A DNA stretch of 64,000 nt from DATARH01 sp963789255 (GTDB lineage: Bacteria > Pseudomonadota > Alphaproteobacteria > ATCC43930 > CGMCC-115725). Where the stretch lies: NCBI GenBank assembly GCA_963789255.1, contig CAWBJW010000002.1, positions 1,736,001-1,800,000 on the forward strand. The letters are read 5' to 3'. A model generated the notes under the pieces. That model worked only from the letters and a program-made list of their open reading frames with translations. It did no database searches and was not told the DNA's origin. Of this stretch, positions 44,117 to 52,892 are shown in pieces. The position numbers were made by a program, and so were the translations under genes. Numbering within the stretch: the stretch's first letter is position 1; the number at the start of each line of letters is the position of its first letter.

Positions 44117-45214
44117 ATGAGCGACTCATCTCCCCAAAGCGAGACCTTCGGCGAGTTTCCGGCTGAGGAGATAGCGCCGCGCGGCGCCGCGCCCTCGGCG
44201 CACATCGAGCCCCTCGACGAGGGCGCGATCGCCGCGTCTCTGGTGCGCATGGGCGTCATCGGCTCGCAGGAACGCCCCCGCGTTCGGCAGCTCGACGGCG
44301 GCGTCTCGTCGGAGATCTGGCTGATCGATGTGCCGGGCCGGCGCCTCTGCCTGAAGCGCGCCCTGCCGCAGCTCAGGGTGGCGCAGGTCTGGGAGGCGCC
44401 GGTCGTCCGCAACCGCCATGAATTCGCCTGGTTCCGGGTCGCCGGACGGGCTTGCCCGGACGCGGTTCCGCGGCTGATCGGGCAGGATTCGGCGGCCGGA
44501 CTGTTCGTCATGGAGTATCTCGACCCGGCGATGTATCCGGTGTGGAAGAACCAGCTGCGCGACGGCCATGCCGATCCGGCGACCGCGGCGGCGGTCGCCG
44601 CGCGGCTCGCGCAGATCCATGGCGCCACCGCGGGCGACCATGAAATCGCCCGCATGTTCGCGACCGACGACAGCTTTTATGCGCTGCGCATCGAGCCCTA
44701 CCTGATCGCAACGAGCCAGGCGCATCCCGATCTCGCCCGCGCCCTCGGGGGGCTGGCGCATGTCACGGCGCGCACGCATCTGGCGCTGGTCCACGGCAAC
44801 GTCAGCCCGAAGAACATTCTGATCGGGCGGCGCGGTCCGGTCTTCATCGATGCCGAATGCGCCTGGTACGGCGATCCGGCCTTCGATCTCGCCTTTGTGC
44901 TCAACCACCTGCTGTTGAAATGCCTGTGGAACACCCGGGCGGTCACCCGCTTTCTCGCCGCGTTCGATCGGCTCGCCGAGACCTATCTCGGCGCGGTCGG
45001 CTGGGAATTGCGCGAGGAGATCGAGGCGCGCACGGCGCATCTGCTGCCGGGCCTGACCCTGGCGCGGATCGACGGCAAGTCGCCGGTCGAATATGTGACC
45101 TCGGAGCTCGACAAGGGGCGGGTGCGGCGGTTCGCGCGGGAATTGCTGCTGCATCCGGTCAACCGGCTTTACGCGGTGCGCGAGGCGTGGGCGGCGGCCC
45201 GCGTCGGGCTGTGA
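44117..45214 (+). CDS. Aminoglycoside-phosphotransferase-like kinase (APH fold)
   Basis: This 365-residue protein has the APH/choline-kinase fold: a nucleotide-binding lobe (VRQLDGGVSSEIWLIDVPGR, LCLKRAL with the ATP lysine), a linker (GLFVMEYLDP), and a catalytic loop and metal loop (LVHGNVSPKNILIG, FIDAECAWYGDPAFDLAFVL). The usual HGD motif reads HGN: residue 228 is Asn (codon AAC, 44798-44800), replacing the catalytic Asp. The IDAE metal Asp is kept. Clinical aminoglycoside resistance is not implied; a small-molecule kinase role is more likely. Its stop overlaps the GTG start of an enolase paralogue by four bases, so the two proteins probably act together. Confidence 0.82.
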   Translation: MSDSSPQSETFGEFPAEEIAPRGAAPSAHIEPLDEGAIAASLVRMGVIGSQERPRVRQLDGGVSSEIWLIDVPGRRLCLKRALPQLRVAQVWEAPVVRNRHEFAWFRVAGRACPDAVPRLIGQDSAAGLFVMEYLDPAMYPVWKNQLRDGHADPATAAAVAARLAQIHGATAGDHEIARMFATDDSFYALRIEPYLIATSQAHPDLARALGGLAHVTARTHLALVHGNVSPKNILIGRRGPVFIDAECAWYGDPAFDLAFVLNHLLLKCLWNTRAVTRFLAAFDRLAETYLGAVGWELREEIEARTAHLLPGLTLARIDGKSPVEYVTSELDKGRVRRFARELLLHPVNRLYAVREAWAAARVGL

Positions 45215-46611
45215 GCGATACCGGCATCGCCGCGGTGCATGGCCGCCGGGTCTGGGACTCGCGCGGCCGGCCCACCGTTGAAGCCGAACTGTACCTGGCC
45301 GGTGGCGCGGTCGGTCGCGCGATTGCGCCGGCCGGCGCCTCGATCGGTTCGTTCGAGGCGATCGAGCGGCGCGACGGTGGCGCGCGGCTCGGCGGCCGCG
45401 ATGTGCAGGGTGCCGTCGCCGCGATCGACGGCGAGATCGCCCAAGCGCTGATCGGGCATGACGCGGCCGACCAGGCGGCGATCGATCGCATTCTGATCGA
45501 ACTCGACGGGACCCCGCAGAAGAGCCGGCTCGGCGGCAATGCGCTGGTTGCGGTCTCGATGGCGGCGCTGCACGCAGCGGCATCGGCCTCTGGCAGGCCG
45601 CTTTACGCCCACCTGCTCGGCGATCGGGCCGAGGCAACAATCCCGCTGCCGGAAATCCAGATTTTCGGCGGCGGCGCCCATGCCGGACGGCGCGTCGATG
45701 TCCAGGATTTCATGATCGTGGCGCCGGCCGCGCAGTCCTTCGACCAAGCGCTCGAATGGACCGCGGAGGTCTATCGCGCGGCCGGCGAGATCATGGACGA
45801 GCGGGGGTTGTTGCACGGCGTGGCCGATGAAGGCGGCTTCTGGCCGGAATTCGACTCGAACGAGGGCGCGCTCGACGCGCTGATGCGGGCGATCGAGCGC
45901 GCCGGTTTCACCCCCGGCGAGGAGATTGCGCTGTCGCTCGACATCGCGGCCTCGCAATTTCACGAGGACGGGTATTACCGACTGGCGAGAGACGGGCGCA
46001 CGCTCGATAGGGACGGCATGGCGGCGATGCTGATCGGCTGGCTCGACCGCTATCCGATCGTGTCGATCGAAGACCCGCTCGCCGAGGACGATGCCGAGGG
46101 GTTGCGGCGCTTCACCGCGGCGGTCGGCGAGCGGGTGCAGATCGTCGGCGACGATTTTCTCGTGACCAACGCCGCGCGGGTGCGCAAAGCGGCGGCGTCC
46201 GGCATGTGCAACGCCGTCCTCGTCAAGCCGAACCAGGCCGGCACGGTCAGCGAGGCGCGGGCGGCGCTCGATGCGGCGCGCGCGGCCGGCTGGGGCGCCA
46301 TCATGTCGGCGCGCTCGGGCGAGAGCGAGGATGTGACGATCGTGCATCTCGCGGTCGGCTGGGGCGCCCTGCAGCTCAAGGTCGGCTCGTTTGCCCGCTC
46401 GGAGCGCATGGCGAAATGGAACGAGGGGTTGCGCATCGCCGAAGCCCTCGGCCCGCGCGCCCGCTTCGCCGGCGGCGAGCCGCTTAAATTGAACGATTAT
46501 TCTCCCGGCGACAGATCCGCGCTAATGTTAGTCGTACACGATCGATACCGCACCAACCGAACTATCACAAAGCAGGCCGGGACACGGAATTTTGGATCAT
46601 GCTTCAAATAG
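45211..46611 (+). CDS. Divergent enolase paralogue
   Basis: This 466-residue enolase-superfamily protein is coupled to the kinase gene (GTGA). Conserved features are GRRVWDSRGRPTVEAELYL, PAGASIGSFEA, GGGAHAGRRVDVQDFMI, VADEGGFWPEF, SIEDPLAEDD, VGDDFLVTN, LVKPNQAGTVSEA and SARSGESED. Metal ligands and the active-site lysine remain. However, the second catalytic Glu of MQEFMI is Asp (VQDFMI), and the His of SHRSGETED is Ala. About 40 extra residues follow the normal end (FAGGEPLKL). It is unlikely to be the housekeeping enolase; with the kinase it may act on a different phosphorylated hydroxy-acid. Confidence 0.83.
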   Translation: MSDTGIAAVHGRRVWDSRGRPTVEAELYLAGGAVGRAIAPAGASIGSFEAIERRDGGARLGGRDVQGAVAAIDGEIAQALIGHDAADQAAIDRILIELDGTPQKSRLGGNALVAVSMAALHAAASASGRPLYAHLLGDRAEATIPLPEIQIFGGGAHAGRRVDVQDFMIVAPAAQSFDQALEWTAEVYRAAGEIMDERGLLHGVADEGGFWPEFDSNEGALDALMRAIERAGFTPGEEIALSLDIAASQFHEDGYYRLARDGRTLDRDGMAAMLIGWLDRYPIVSIEDPLAEDDAEGLRRFTAAVGERVQIVGDDFLVTNAARVRKAAASGMCNAVLVKPNQAGTVSEARAALDAARAAGWGAIMSARSGESEDVTIVHLAVGWGALQLKVGSFARSERMAKWNEGLRIAEALGPRARFAGGEPLKLNDYSPGDRSALMLVVHDRYRTNRTITKQAGTRNFGSCFK

Positions 46612-46783
46612 CACAGGAGGTAATCACCGGCGTCGTCGGCGCTCTTCTCCTCTCCGCCGTTGTCTTCTGTGGCGCCAGATCGCGCCTCCGGTGCTTCCTT
46701 CGCGTCCTTTGCGCTGAAATCTTTTTCTCATTGCCTTGCTGCCTCACCGTCTCATCATTGTGAATTTTCGCGAAGATAAACCG

Positions 46784-47329
46784 ATGACCGACATCCGCAA
46801 AATCATCACCCTGCGCGAGGTGATCTTCTCGGAACTTGGGCGGGCGGCGGCGCGGCCGATTGTCCGCGCGGTCGGCATCGGGATCATCGACAACCCGTTT
46901 GCCGGCCGCGTTGTCGAGGATTTGCGCCCGCTCTTTGAGGCCGGCGCGGCGCTCGGCGAGAGGCTGATGCCGGAACTGGTGAAGCTCCTCGACGGGCCGG
47001 CGGTGTCGTACGGCAAAGCGGCAATCGTCGGCGTCGCCGGCGAGACGGAGCATGGCGCCGCCTGCGTCCACCCGATGCTGGGCCGGCCGATGCGCGCCGC
47101 GCTCGGCGGCGGCCAGGCACTGATCTCCTCGAACGTCAAGGTGGCGCCGCCCGGCGCGGCGATCGACGTGCCGCTCGGCCACAAGGACGATGCCTGGTCG
47201 TTCGCGCATTTCGACACGCTGACCGTGTCGGTCGCCGACGCGCCGCGGCCGCACGAGATCATGGTGATCATGGCGATCGCCGATGGCGGGCGGCTCAACA
47301 ACCGCTGCGGCGCGGCCCCGATCCGCTGA
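46784..47329 (+). CDS. DUF1185 (amino acid synthesis family) protein
   Basis: This 181-residue protein starts MTDIRKIITLREVIFSELGR. It carries the AA_synth/DUF1185 pattern: AVGIGIIDNPFAGRVVEDL, LLDGPAVSYGKAAIVGVAGE, TEHGAACVHPMLGRPMRAAL, and PLGHKDDAWSFAHFDTLTVS. Family members often accompany LLM monooxygenases and ring-opening amidohydrolases in heterocycle catabolism; biochemical function is unproven. The ATG at 46784 gives the family N-terminus; a 16-codon upstream extension is unlikely. It follows the enolase-like gene by 172 bases. Confidence 0.82.
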   Translation: MTDIRKIITLREVIFSELGRAAARPIVRAVGIGIIDNPFAGRVVEDLRPLFEAGAALGERLMPELVKLLDGPAVSYGKAAIVGVAGETEHGAACVHPMLGRPMRAALGGGQALISSNVKVAPPGAAIDVPLGHKDDAWSFAHFDTLTVSVADAPRPHEIMVIMAIADGGRLNNRCGAAPIR

Positions 47330-47349
47330 CAAAGTTCCACCTCTCCCCC

Positions 47350-47437
47350 GTGGCCGGGGCTCGGCCCGGCCACCCACGTCTTCAGCGGCGCCCATATTTA
47401 GCGGAACAAGGCGTGGACGGCCGGGACAAGCCCGGCC
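47350..47437. repeat. Two G+C hairpins between convergent genes
   Basis: GTGGCCGGG pairs with CCCGGCCAC (47350-47373), and GGCCGGG-ACAAG-CCCGGCC forms a second stem near 47419-47437. The second is a widespread alphaproteobacterial intergenic motif. Together they probably act as a bidirectional terminator between the DUF1185 and cold-shock genes, though no T-run is present. Confidence 0.55.
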
Positions 47438-47466
47438 GAGGGGCTACAGCAACGCTGATCGGAGGC

Positions 47467-48129
47467 TCAGGCCAGCCGGATCTCGGCGGCCTCCGGTCCC
47501 TTGCGGCCCTCGGCGATATCGACGAGGACGCGCTGGCCTTCGTCGAGCCCCATCAGGCCGGCGCGCTGCAAGGCCGAGGCGTGCACGAACACGTCCTTGC
47601 CGCCGCCGTCGCGGACGATGAAGCCGAACCCCTTGGTGGCGTTGTACCACTTGACCGTGCCGGCCTCCTGGACGGTGGGTCCGATCGGACCTCGATCGGC
47701 CGATGGTCGGAACCCGCCGCCCATGCGCGGCGGCGGCGGGGCGCCCCCGGTGCTGGTGTCGACGCTTATCACCTCGGTGACCTGAGGCCCGCGCTGCCCC
47801 TGGGCGACGCGCACCTCGAGCGTGTCGCCGGGCTGGACCGAGGTGACCCCGTTGCGTCCCAGCACCGTCGCGTGCAGGAACGCGTCGCCGGTACCGTCGG
47901 AGAGCTCGACGAAGCCGAAACCCTTTTCCGATTTGAACCACTTGACGACGGCCCGAACGGCCGGGCCGGAGGGTTCCTCGAAGCGCGGCGTCCTGAACCG
48001 CGGGGCCGCGCCGAAATCGCGCGGCGGCGGCTCGAATTCCGGCTCGTCAAAACTGCGGCGGCGGCGTGGCCGAAAACTCCGATCCCTGTCCAAGTCCCGT
48101 GTCCTGGTCCTGATCTCGAACGCTGCCAA
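47467..48129 (-). CDS. Double cold-shock-domain protein
   Basis: The protein contains two cold-shock domains. The first has VVKWFKSEKGFGFVELSDG with DAFLHATVL; the second has GTVKWYNATKGFGFIVRDGG with DVFVHASAL. Both keep the RNP1 (KGFGF) and RNP2 (VFVH/AFLH) nucleic-acid-binding motifs. The N-terminal region is Arg-rich (DRDRSFRPRRRRSFDEPEFE). It is a cytoplasmic RNA/DNA chaperone. The start is unclear: the frame is open to 48279, an ATG lies at 48196-48198, and TTG codons occur at 48127-48129 and 48091-48093. A promoter-like TTCACA...CATGAT stretch around 48130-48165 favours a downstream TTG. Confidence 0.85.
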   Translation of the reverse strand: MAAFEIRTRTRDLDRDRSFRPRRRRSFDEPEFEPPPRDFGAAPRFRTPRFEEPSGPAVRAVVKWFKSEKGFGFVELSDGTGDAFLHATVLGRNGVTSVQPGDTLEVRVAQGQRGPQVTEVISVDTSTGGAPPPPRMGGGFRPSADRGPIGPTVQEAGTVKWYNATKGFGFIVRDGGGKDVFVHASALQRAGLMGLDEGQRVLVDIAEGRKGPEAAEIRLA

Positions 48130-48337
48130 ACCATCATGCCACAATTTGGCCGCTTGTGTGAACGGTGATCGTTGACCTTTGACACCCGCTACGCGCATCC
48201 GGGTATGCGTTCCCGGTATCGGCCGCGGCGGGCAACTCCGGTGCACCGCCGGCCGGCGCATTGGGTCTTGTTTTTGCACCCGCTCCGCGCGACTCTAATG
48301 TCCAGTCAGCGATCCTGGTCGATGAGGGAGAACAGCC

Positions 48338-50612
48338 GTGAACGATGTCGTAGGGCAGTTCAAATGGGTGGGGACCCGGCCGATTCGTCCGGACGGGGTG
48401 CCGAAGGTGACCGGCCGCGCGATGTACGGCGCGGATCTGGCGATGGCCGGCGCGCTGGTCGGCAAAATCCTGCGCTCGCCCCATGCCCATGCGCGCATCC
48501 GCTCGATCGACACATCAAAGGCGGCGGCATTGCCCGGGGTCAAGGCGGTGATCACCGCGCATGATTTTCCCGAGCAGAAATTCGAGTACATCGGGCCCGA
48601 GCGGGTCGCGGTCAATTTCTGGCATGTGACGCGCAATGTGATGGCGCGCGAGAAGGCGCTCTACGAGGGCCACGCCGTCGCTGCCGTCGCCGCGATCGAC
48701 GCCGCGACCGCCGAAGAAGCGGCCGCGCTGATCGCGGTCGATTACGAGGTGCTGCCGCACGTCATCGATGTCGACGAGGCGATGCAGGCCGACGCGCCCC
48801 TCTTGTTCGAGGACATGCTGACGCGCGGGGTCGAGCCGGCGCCGACCAAACCCTCCAACATCTCGAAACGGCTCGAATTCAAGATCGGCGACCTCGACGC
48901 CGGATTTGCCCAGGCCGATGTCGTCATCGAGAAGGAGTTCAAGACCGCGGCGGTGCACCAGGCCTATATCGAGCCGCATGCCACGATCGCCCGCATCGAC
49001 GCCGACGGCCAGGGCGAGATCTGGGCGTCGAGCCAGGGGCATTTCGTCGTCCGCGCGCTGACCGCGAAGCTGCTCGGGATGAATGTCGGCGATCTGCGGG
49101 TGACGCCCGCCGAGATCGGCGGCGGGTTCGGCGGCAAGACCGTGGTCTATCTCGAACCGGTCGCCGCCCTCTTGTCGAAAAAAACCGGGCGCCCGGTCAA
49201 GATCACGATGAGCCGCGACGAGGTGTTCAAGGCAACGGGGCCGACCTCGGGCTCGTCGATGCGGGTCAAGATGGGCGTGACCCGCGACGGCAAGATCACC
49301 GCGGCGGAGGGCACCTTCAAGTTCCAGGCCGGTGCCTTCCCGGGTTCGCCCGTGATGAATGCATGCCTGTGCGCCTTTGCACCCTACGCGATCGAGAACG
49401 CCCATTCGGTCGGCTACGATGTCGTGTGCAACCGGCCGAAATCGGCCGCCTACCGGGCGCCGGGCTCGCCGATCTCGGCCTTCGCGGTCGAGAGCGTCGT
49501 CGACATGCTGGCGAAAAAGATCGGCATGGACCCGCTCGAATTGCGCCTCAAGAACGCGGCAGGGGTCGGCACGCCGATGATCTATGGGCCGAAGCTCGCC
49601 CATGGCGGCTATGTCGAGACCCTCGAGGCATTGCTCAACCATCCCGCCTGGAAGGCGCCGCTGGGCAAGAACCAGGGGCGCGGCGTCGCTTCGGGGTACT
49701 GGTTCAACGGCGGCGGCGAATTCGAGCGCCAGCGTGCAGATCAACGCCGACGGCACGATCCTGGTCGCGACCGGCAGCCCCGATATCGGCGGCTCGCGCG
49801 CCTCGATGGCGCTGATGGCGGCCGAGACCTTCGGCGTCGATTACAGCCAAGTGCGCGCGATCGTCGCCGATACCGCCTCGATCGGCTACACCCATGTGAC
49901 CGGCGGCTCGCGCGTCACCTTTGCGACCGGCATGGCCGTGGTCGACACCTGCAAGAAGCTCGTCGACGAGTTGCGCGCCCGCGCCGCGATGATCTGGGGC
50001 ATCGATGATGTCGAGGGCGTCGTCTGGGAGGACGGCCACGCCAAGCCGGCGTCGAGCAATGTCGGCGATTTCAAGCCGCTGTCACTGAAGGAGATCGCCG
50101 GCAAGGCGGCCTTGACCGGCGGTCCCCTGACTGCGGCCGCCTCGGTCAATGCCGGTGGCCAGGCGCCCGGCTTTGCCAGCCAGTTCTGCGATGTCGAGGT
50201 CGATCCCGAGACCGGCAAGGTGACCGTGCTGCGCTTTGTCGCCGCCCAGGATGTCGGCCGAGCGATCCATCCGAGCTATGTCGAAGGGCAGATCCAGGGC
50301 GGCGTCACCCAGGGGATCGGCTGGGCGCTCAACGAGGAGTACATCTACGACCGCAAGGGGAACATGGATAATCCCGGTTTCCTCGATTACCGATGCCCGG
50401 TCGCCTCCGACGTGCCGATGATCGAGACGATCCTCGTCGAGGTGCCGAACCCGGCCCATCCCTACGGCGCCAAGGGCGTCGGCGAAGTCAACATCTGCCC
50501 GCCGATGGCGGCGATCGCCAATGCGATCGAGAACGCGATCCACCGGCGCCTGACCGAATTGCCGATGTCGCCGCCCAAGGTGCGCGCCGCCCTCGACCAC
50601 GGCGCGGACTAG
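48338..50612 (+). pseudogene. Molybdenum hydroxylase large subunit (xanthine/CO dehydrogenase family), one frameshift
   Basis: The large, molybdopterin-binding subunit of the xanthine dehydrogenase/aldehyde oxidase family. The first frame reads GTRPIRPDGVPKVTGRAMYG, ALVGKILRSPHAHARI, EIGGGFGGKTVVYLEPVAAL and AYRAPGSPISAFAVESVVDM. At about 49721 one extra T in TT shifts the frame. The second frame continues NADGTILVATGSPDIGGSRA, VAAQDVGRAIHPSYVEGQIQ and GAKGVGEVNICPPMAAIANA with the active-site Glu of GVGE. Repaired, it has about 757 residues, the normal size. Small FeS and FAD subunits are not in the window. A MoaD/ThiS-like gene follows after 7 bases. Base-call error at 49721 is possible. 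Confidence 0.87.
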
Positions 50613-50619
50613 CCGACCG

Positions 50620-50940
50620 ATGCGGGGTCGCTTGACGCCGCCCCGATCGGCGCCGGGCCGACCGGCGCCGGGACCGGCTCCGGCGACGATCGCGCGGGTC
50701 ACGCTGTCGAGCGGCTTCAGCCGGCGCTACACCGCCGGCGTGCGGGAGTTCGAGATCGAGGCAACGAGCCTGAGGGGCGTCATCAAGGCGCTCGACGAGA
50801 TGTATCCCGGGCTCGGCGAGCATCTCGAGGAGGAGACCACGGTTGCGATCGACGGCGCGATCCACGACCAGCCGGGCTACTTTCAGAAACTGCGGCAGGG
50901 CAGCGAGGTCTTCTTCATCCCCAAGCTCGAAGGCGGGTAG
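50620..50940 (+). CDS. MoaD/ThiS-family ubiquitin-like protein
   Basis: This 106-residue beta-grasp protein has the typical pattern TSLRGVIKALDEMYPGLGEH, TTVAIDGAIHDQ and LRQGSEVFFIPKLEGG. It ends in the Gly-Gly needed for activation as an adenylate/thiocarboxylate sulfur carrier. A Pro/Ala-rich leader of about 25 residues precedes the fold, so the true start may lie downstream. Placement directly after a molybdenum hydroxylase subunit suggests a role in molybdopterin or sulfuration for that enzyme; this is inference. Confidence 0.78.
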   Translation: MRGRLTPPRSAPGRPAPGPAPATIARVTLSSGFSRRYTAGVREFEIEATSLRGVIKALDEMYPGLGEHLEEETTVAIDGAIHDQPGYFQKLRQGSEVFFIPKLEGG

Positions 50941-50973
50941 CCGCTGAAGCAAATCCGCCTCAACGCGTTCGAG

Positions 50974-52311
50974 ATGAACTGTGTCGGGCATCAGTCGCCC
51001 GGGCTGTGGGCCCATCCGCGCGACCGCTCGGCGAGCTATACCGAGCTCGGATACTGGACCGGGTTGGCGCAAACCCTGGAGCGCGGCAGGTTCGACGGGA
51101 TCTTTCTCGCCGACGTGCTCGGCGTCTACGACGTTTACGGCGGCTCGCCCGACGCCGCGCTGCGCCATGCCGTGCAGGTGCCGGTCAACGACCCGATGCT
51201 GCTGATCCCGGCGATGGCGGCGGCGACCGAACACCTCGGCTTCGGGGTCACCTGCACCCTGTCGTACGAGCCGCCCTATACGCTGGCCCGCCGCATGTCG
51301 ACCCTGGATCACCTGACGAAAGGGCGGATCGGCTGGAACATCGTCACCGGCTATCTCGACAGCGCCGCCGCCGGCATGGGGCTTGGGGTGCAGGCGAGCC
51401 ACGACCAGCGCTACGAGATCGCCGACGAATACATGGAGGTCGTCTACAAGCTGTGGGAAGGCAGCTGGGAAGAGGGTGCCGTGTTGCGCGACCGCGCGCG
51501 CCGCCTCTATGCCGATCCGGCGAAGATCCACCGGGTCCGCCACGAGGGGCGGTTTTACCGGGTCGATGCGATCCATCTCAGCGAACCCTCGCCGCAGCGC
51601 ACCCCGGTCTTGTATCAGGCCGGCGCGTCGAGCAGCGGGCGCGCCTTTGCCGCGGCGCATGCCGAATGCATCTTCATCAACGGCCCGACCCCGCAAGTGG
51701 TTGCCGCCCAGGTCGCCGATCTGCGGCGCCGCGCCGCCGCCAACGGCCGCGATCCCGCCGACCTGTTGATCTTCACGCTCGCCACCGTGATCGCCGGACA
51801 GAGCGCGGCGGAAGCGCGCGACAAGCACGACGAGTACCGCCGCTACGCCGACCCAGAGGCCGCGCTCGCGCTGTTCTCGGGCTGGACCGGAGTTGATTTC
51901 TCGCGCTTCCGGCCCGACGACGAGTTGCGCTACAGCGAGACCGAGGCGATGCGTTCGGCGCTCGAATCGTTCACCTCGGCCGATCCGAACCGGATCTGGA
52001 CCATCCGCGAACTGGCCGAGCATGTCGCGATCGGCGGCCGCGGACCGCTGTTCGTCGGCGCGCCTGGGGAGATCGCCGACACGCTGATCGACTGGGTCGA
52101 GAAGACCGATGTCGACGGCTTCAACCTGGCCTACGCGGTCACCCCCGAGAGCTTCGAGGATTTTGTCGATCTGGTCGTGCCGGAATTGACCAGGCGCGGC
52201 GTCTACAAGCGCGCTTACCGGCCGGGCACGTTGCGCGAGAAGCTGTTCGGCATCGGCCATGCCCGCCTCGCCGCGCCCCACCCGGCGGCGCGGTACCGGG
52301 TCGCGAATTGA
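50974..52311 (+). CDS. LLM-class flavin-dependent monooxygenase (NtaA/SnaA/DszA family)
   Basis: This 445-residue protein has the bacterial-luciferase-like barrel of NtaA/SnaA/DszA enzymes: MNCVGHQSPGLWAHPRDRSA, FDGIFLADVLGVYDVYGGSP, MSTLDHLTKGRIGWNIVTGY, RFYRVDAIHLSEPSPQRTPV and LYQAGASSSGRAFAAAHAEC. These use FMNH2 and O2 to oxidise chelators, thio- or aromatic compounds. Family members usually begin about ten residues earlier. The in-frame bases before the ATG encode KQIRLNAFE, led by CTG at 50944-50946 directly after the previous stop, so a CTG start or a mutated ATG is likely. It lies with molybdenum hydroxylase, DUF1185 and dioxygenase genes. Confidence 0.85.
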   Translation: MNCVGHQSPGLWAHPRDRSASYTELGYWTGLAQTLERGRFDGIFLADVLGVYDVYGGSPDAALRHAVQVPVNDPMLLIPAMAAATEHLGFGVTCTLSYEPPYTLARRMSTLDHLTKGRIGWNIVTGYLDSAAAGMGLGVQASHDQRYEIADEYMEVVYKLWEGSWEEGAVLRDRARRLYADPAKIHRVRHEGRFYRVDAIHLSEPSPQRTPVLYQAGASSSGRAFAAAHAECIFINGPTPQVVAAQVADLRRRAAANGRDPADLLIFTLATVIAGQSAAEARDKHDEYRRYADPEAALALFSGWTGVDFSRFRPDDELRYSETEAMRSALESFTSADPNRIWTIRELAEHVAIGGRGPLFVGAPGEIADTLIDWVEKTDVDGFNLAYAVTPESFEDFVDLVVPELTRRGVYKRAYRPGTLREKLFGIGHARLAAPHPAARYRVAN

Positions 52312-52637
52312 GTCTTCAGGGCTGGCTGGTTGCCACTATCATTCTTTTGCCGCCGTCGTGCGTTGGCGCCTGCGCGATCCATGACGATCTTTTGGCCTCC
52401 AATTTCGACCGCCTCACAATTGGCATGCGGCGGCAGGAGGTTAAAAACGCGCTGGGGACGCCTCGCTATACCGAAAACTGCGCTTCACCGGGACCATTCA
52501 AACCATGGCAGCGCCCGGACTGTCTCGAAACGTACGTCTATCCTTCCTGGGGACAACCTCTCGTGCCGTCGGTCTGGGTTGTGTGGTTCGATGCCAACGG
52601 GCTCGCGATTGGCAAATATCACTTTGTCTCGTGGTGA
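52308..52637 (+). CDS. Small SmpA/BamE-like exported protein
   Basis: This 109-residue protein reads VATIILLPPSCVGACAIHDD, a signal peptide with a possible lipobox cysteine. It then has FDRLTIGMRRQEVKNALGTP, the N-terminal motif of the SmpA/OmlA (BamE) fold, and a C-terminal beta segment ending GLAIGKYHFVSW. It opens with TTG overlapping the LLM stop (TTGA). Such short BamE-like lipoproteins are usually envelope proteins of unknown function. GC content is lower than in the upstream gene. Confidence 0.6.
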   Translation: MSLQGWLVATIILLPPSCVGACAIHDDLLASNFDRLTIGMRRQEVKNALGTPRYTENCASPGPFKPWQRPDCLETYVYPSWGQPLVPSVWVVWFDANGLAIGKYHFVSW

Positions 52638-52672
52638 GCTTCGTTTGACTTTCCAAGACCAAGAGATCGTAG

Positions 52673-52699
52673 GATGGGCTGAGCGTAGCGAAGCCCATC
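52673..52699. repeat. Hairpin repeat GATGGGCT...AGCCCATC
   Basis: 8-base arms around GAGCGTAGCGA. This mini-hairpin (GGATGGG-N-CCCATC type) is a dispersed proteobacterial intergenic element. It lies in the gene-free stretch 52638-52892, where I see nothing else. Confidence 0.5.
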
Positions 52700-52892
52700 A
52701 TTCGCCCCCGCAGCGGCATATTCGAAGGAGGCAAAGGGTTCGCAGAGGACGCGATGGGAGCATTACTTGTAACCAAGCGCATGCCCTAAAATCGAGAATT
52801 CTCTTCTCCGGGCGCAAAGCGCCCAATCATCAACCTCGGGCCTGCACCGGCCGACCCAGGAAATCTAACCCGCATCCGCCGAGGCCGGCTAG

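Noticed and set aside
42781..44166. Long plus-strand frame of 461 codons
   Set aside because: Antisense shadow of the gentisate dioxygenase-like gene.
44857..45210. N-terminal extension of the enolase paralogue
   Set aside because: The upstream part overlaps the kinase gene out of frame and has no enolase features; GTG 45211 gives the family start and the typical 4-base overlap.
44117..45214. Antibiotic-resistance aminoglycoside phosphotransferase
   Set aside because: Only the APH fold is shared; the HGD motif is altered and the context is metabolic, so a resistance call is not supported.
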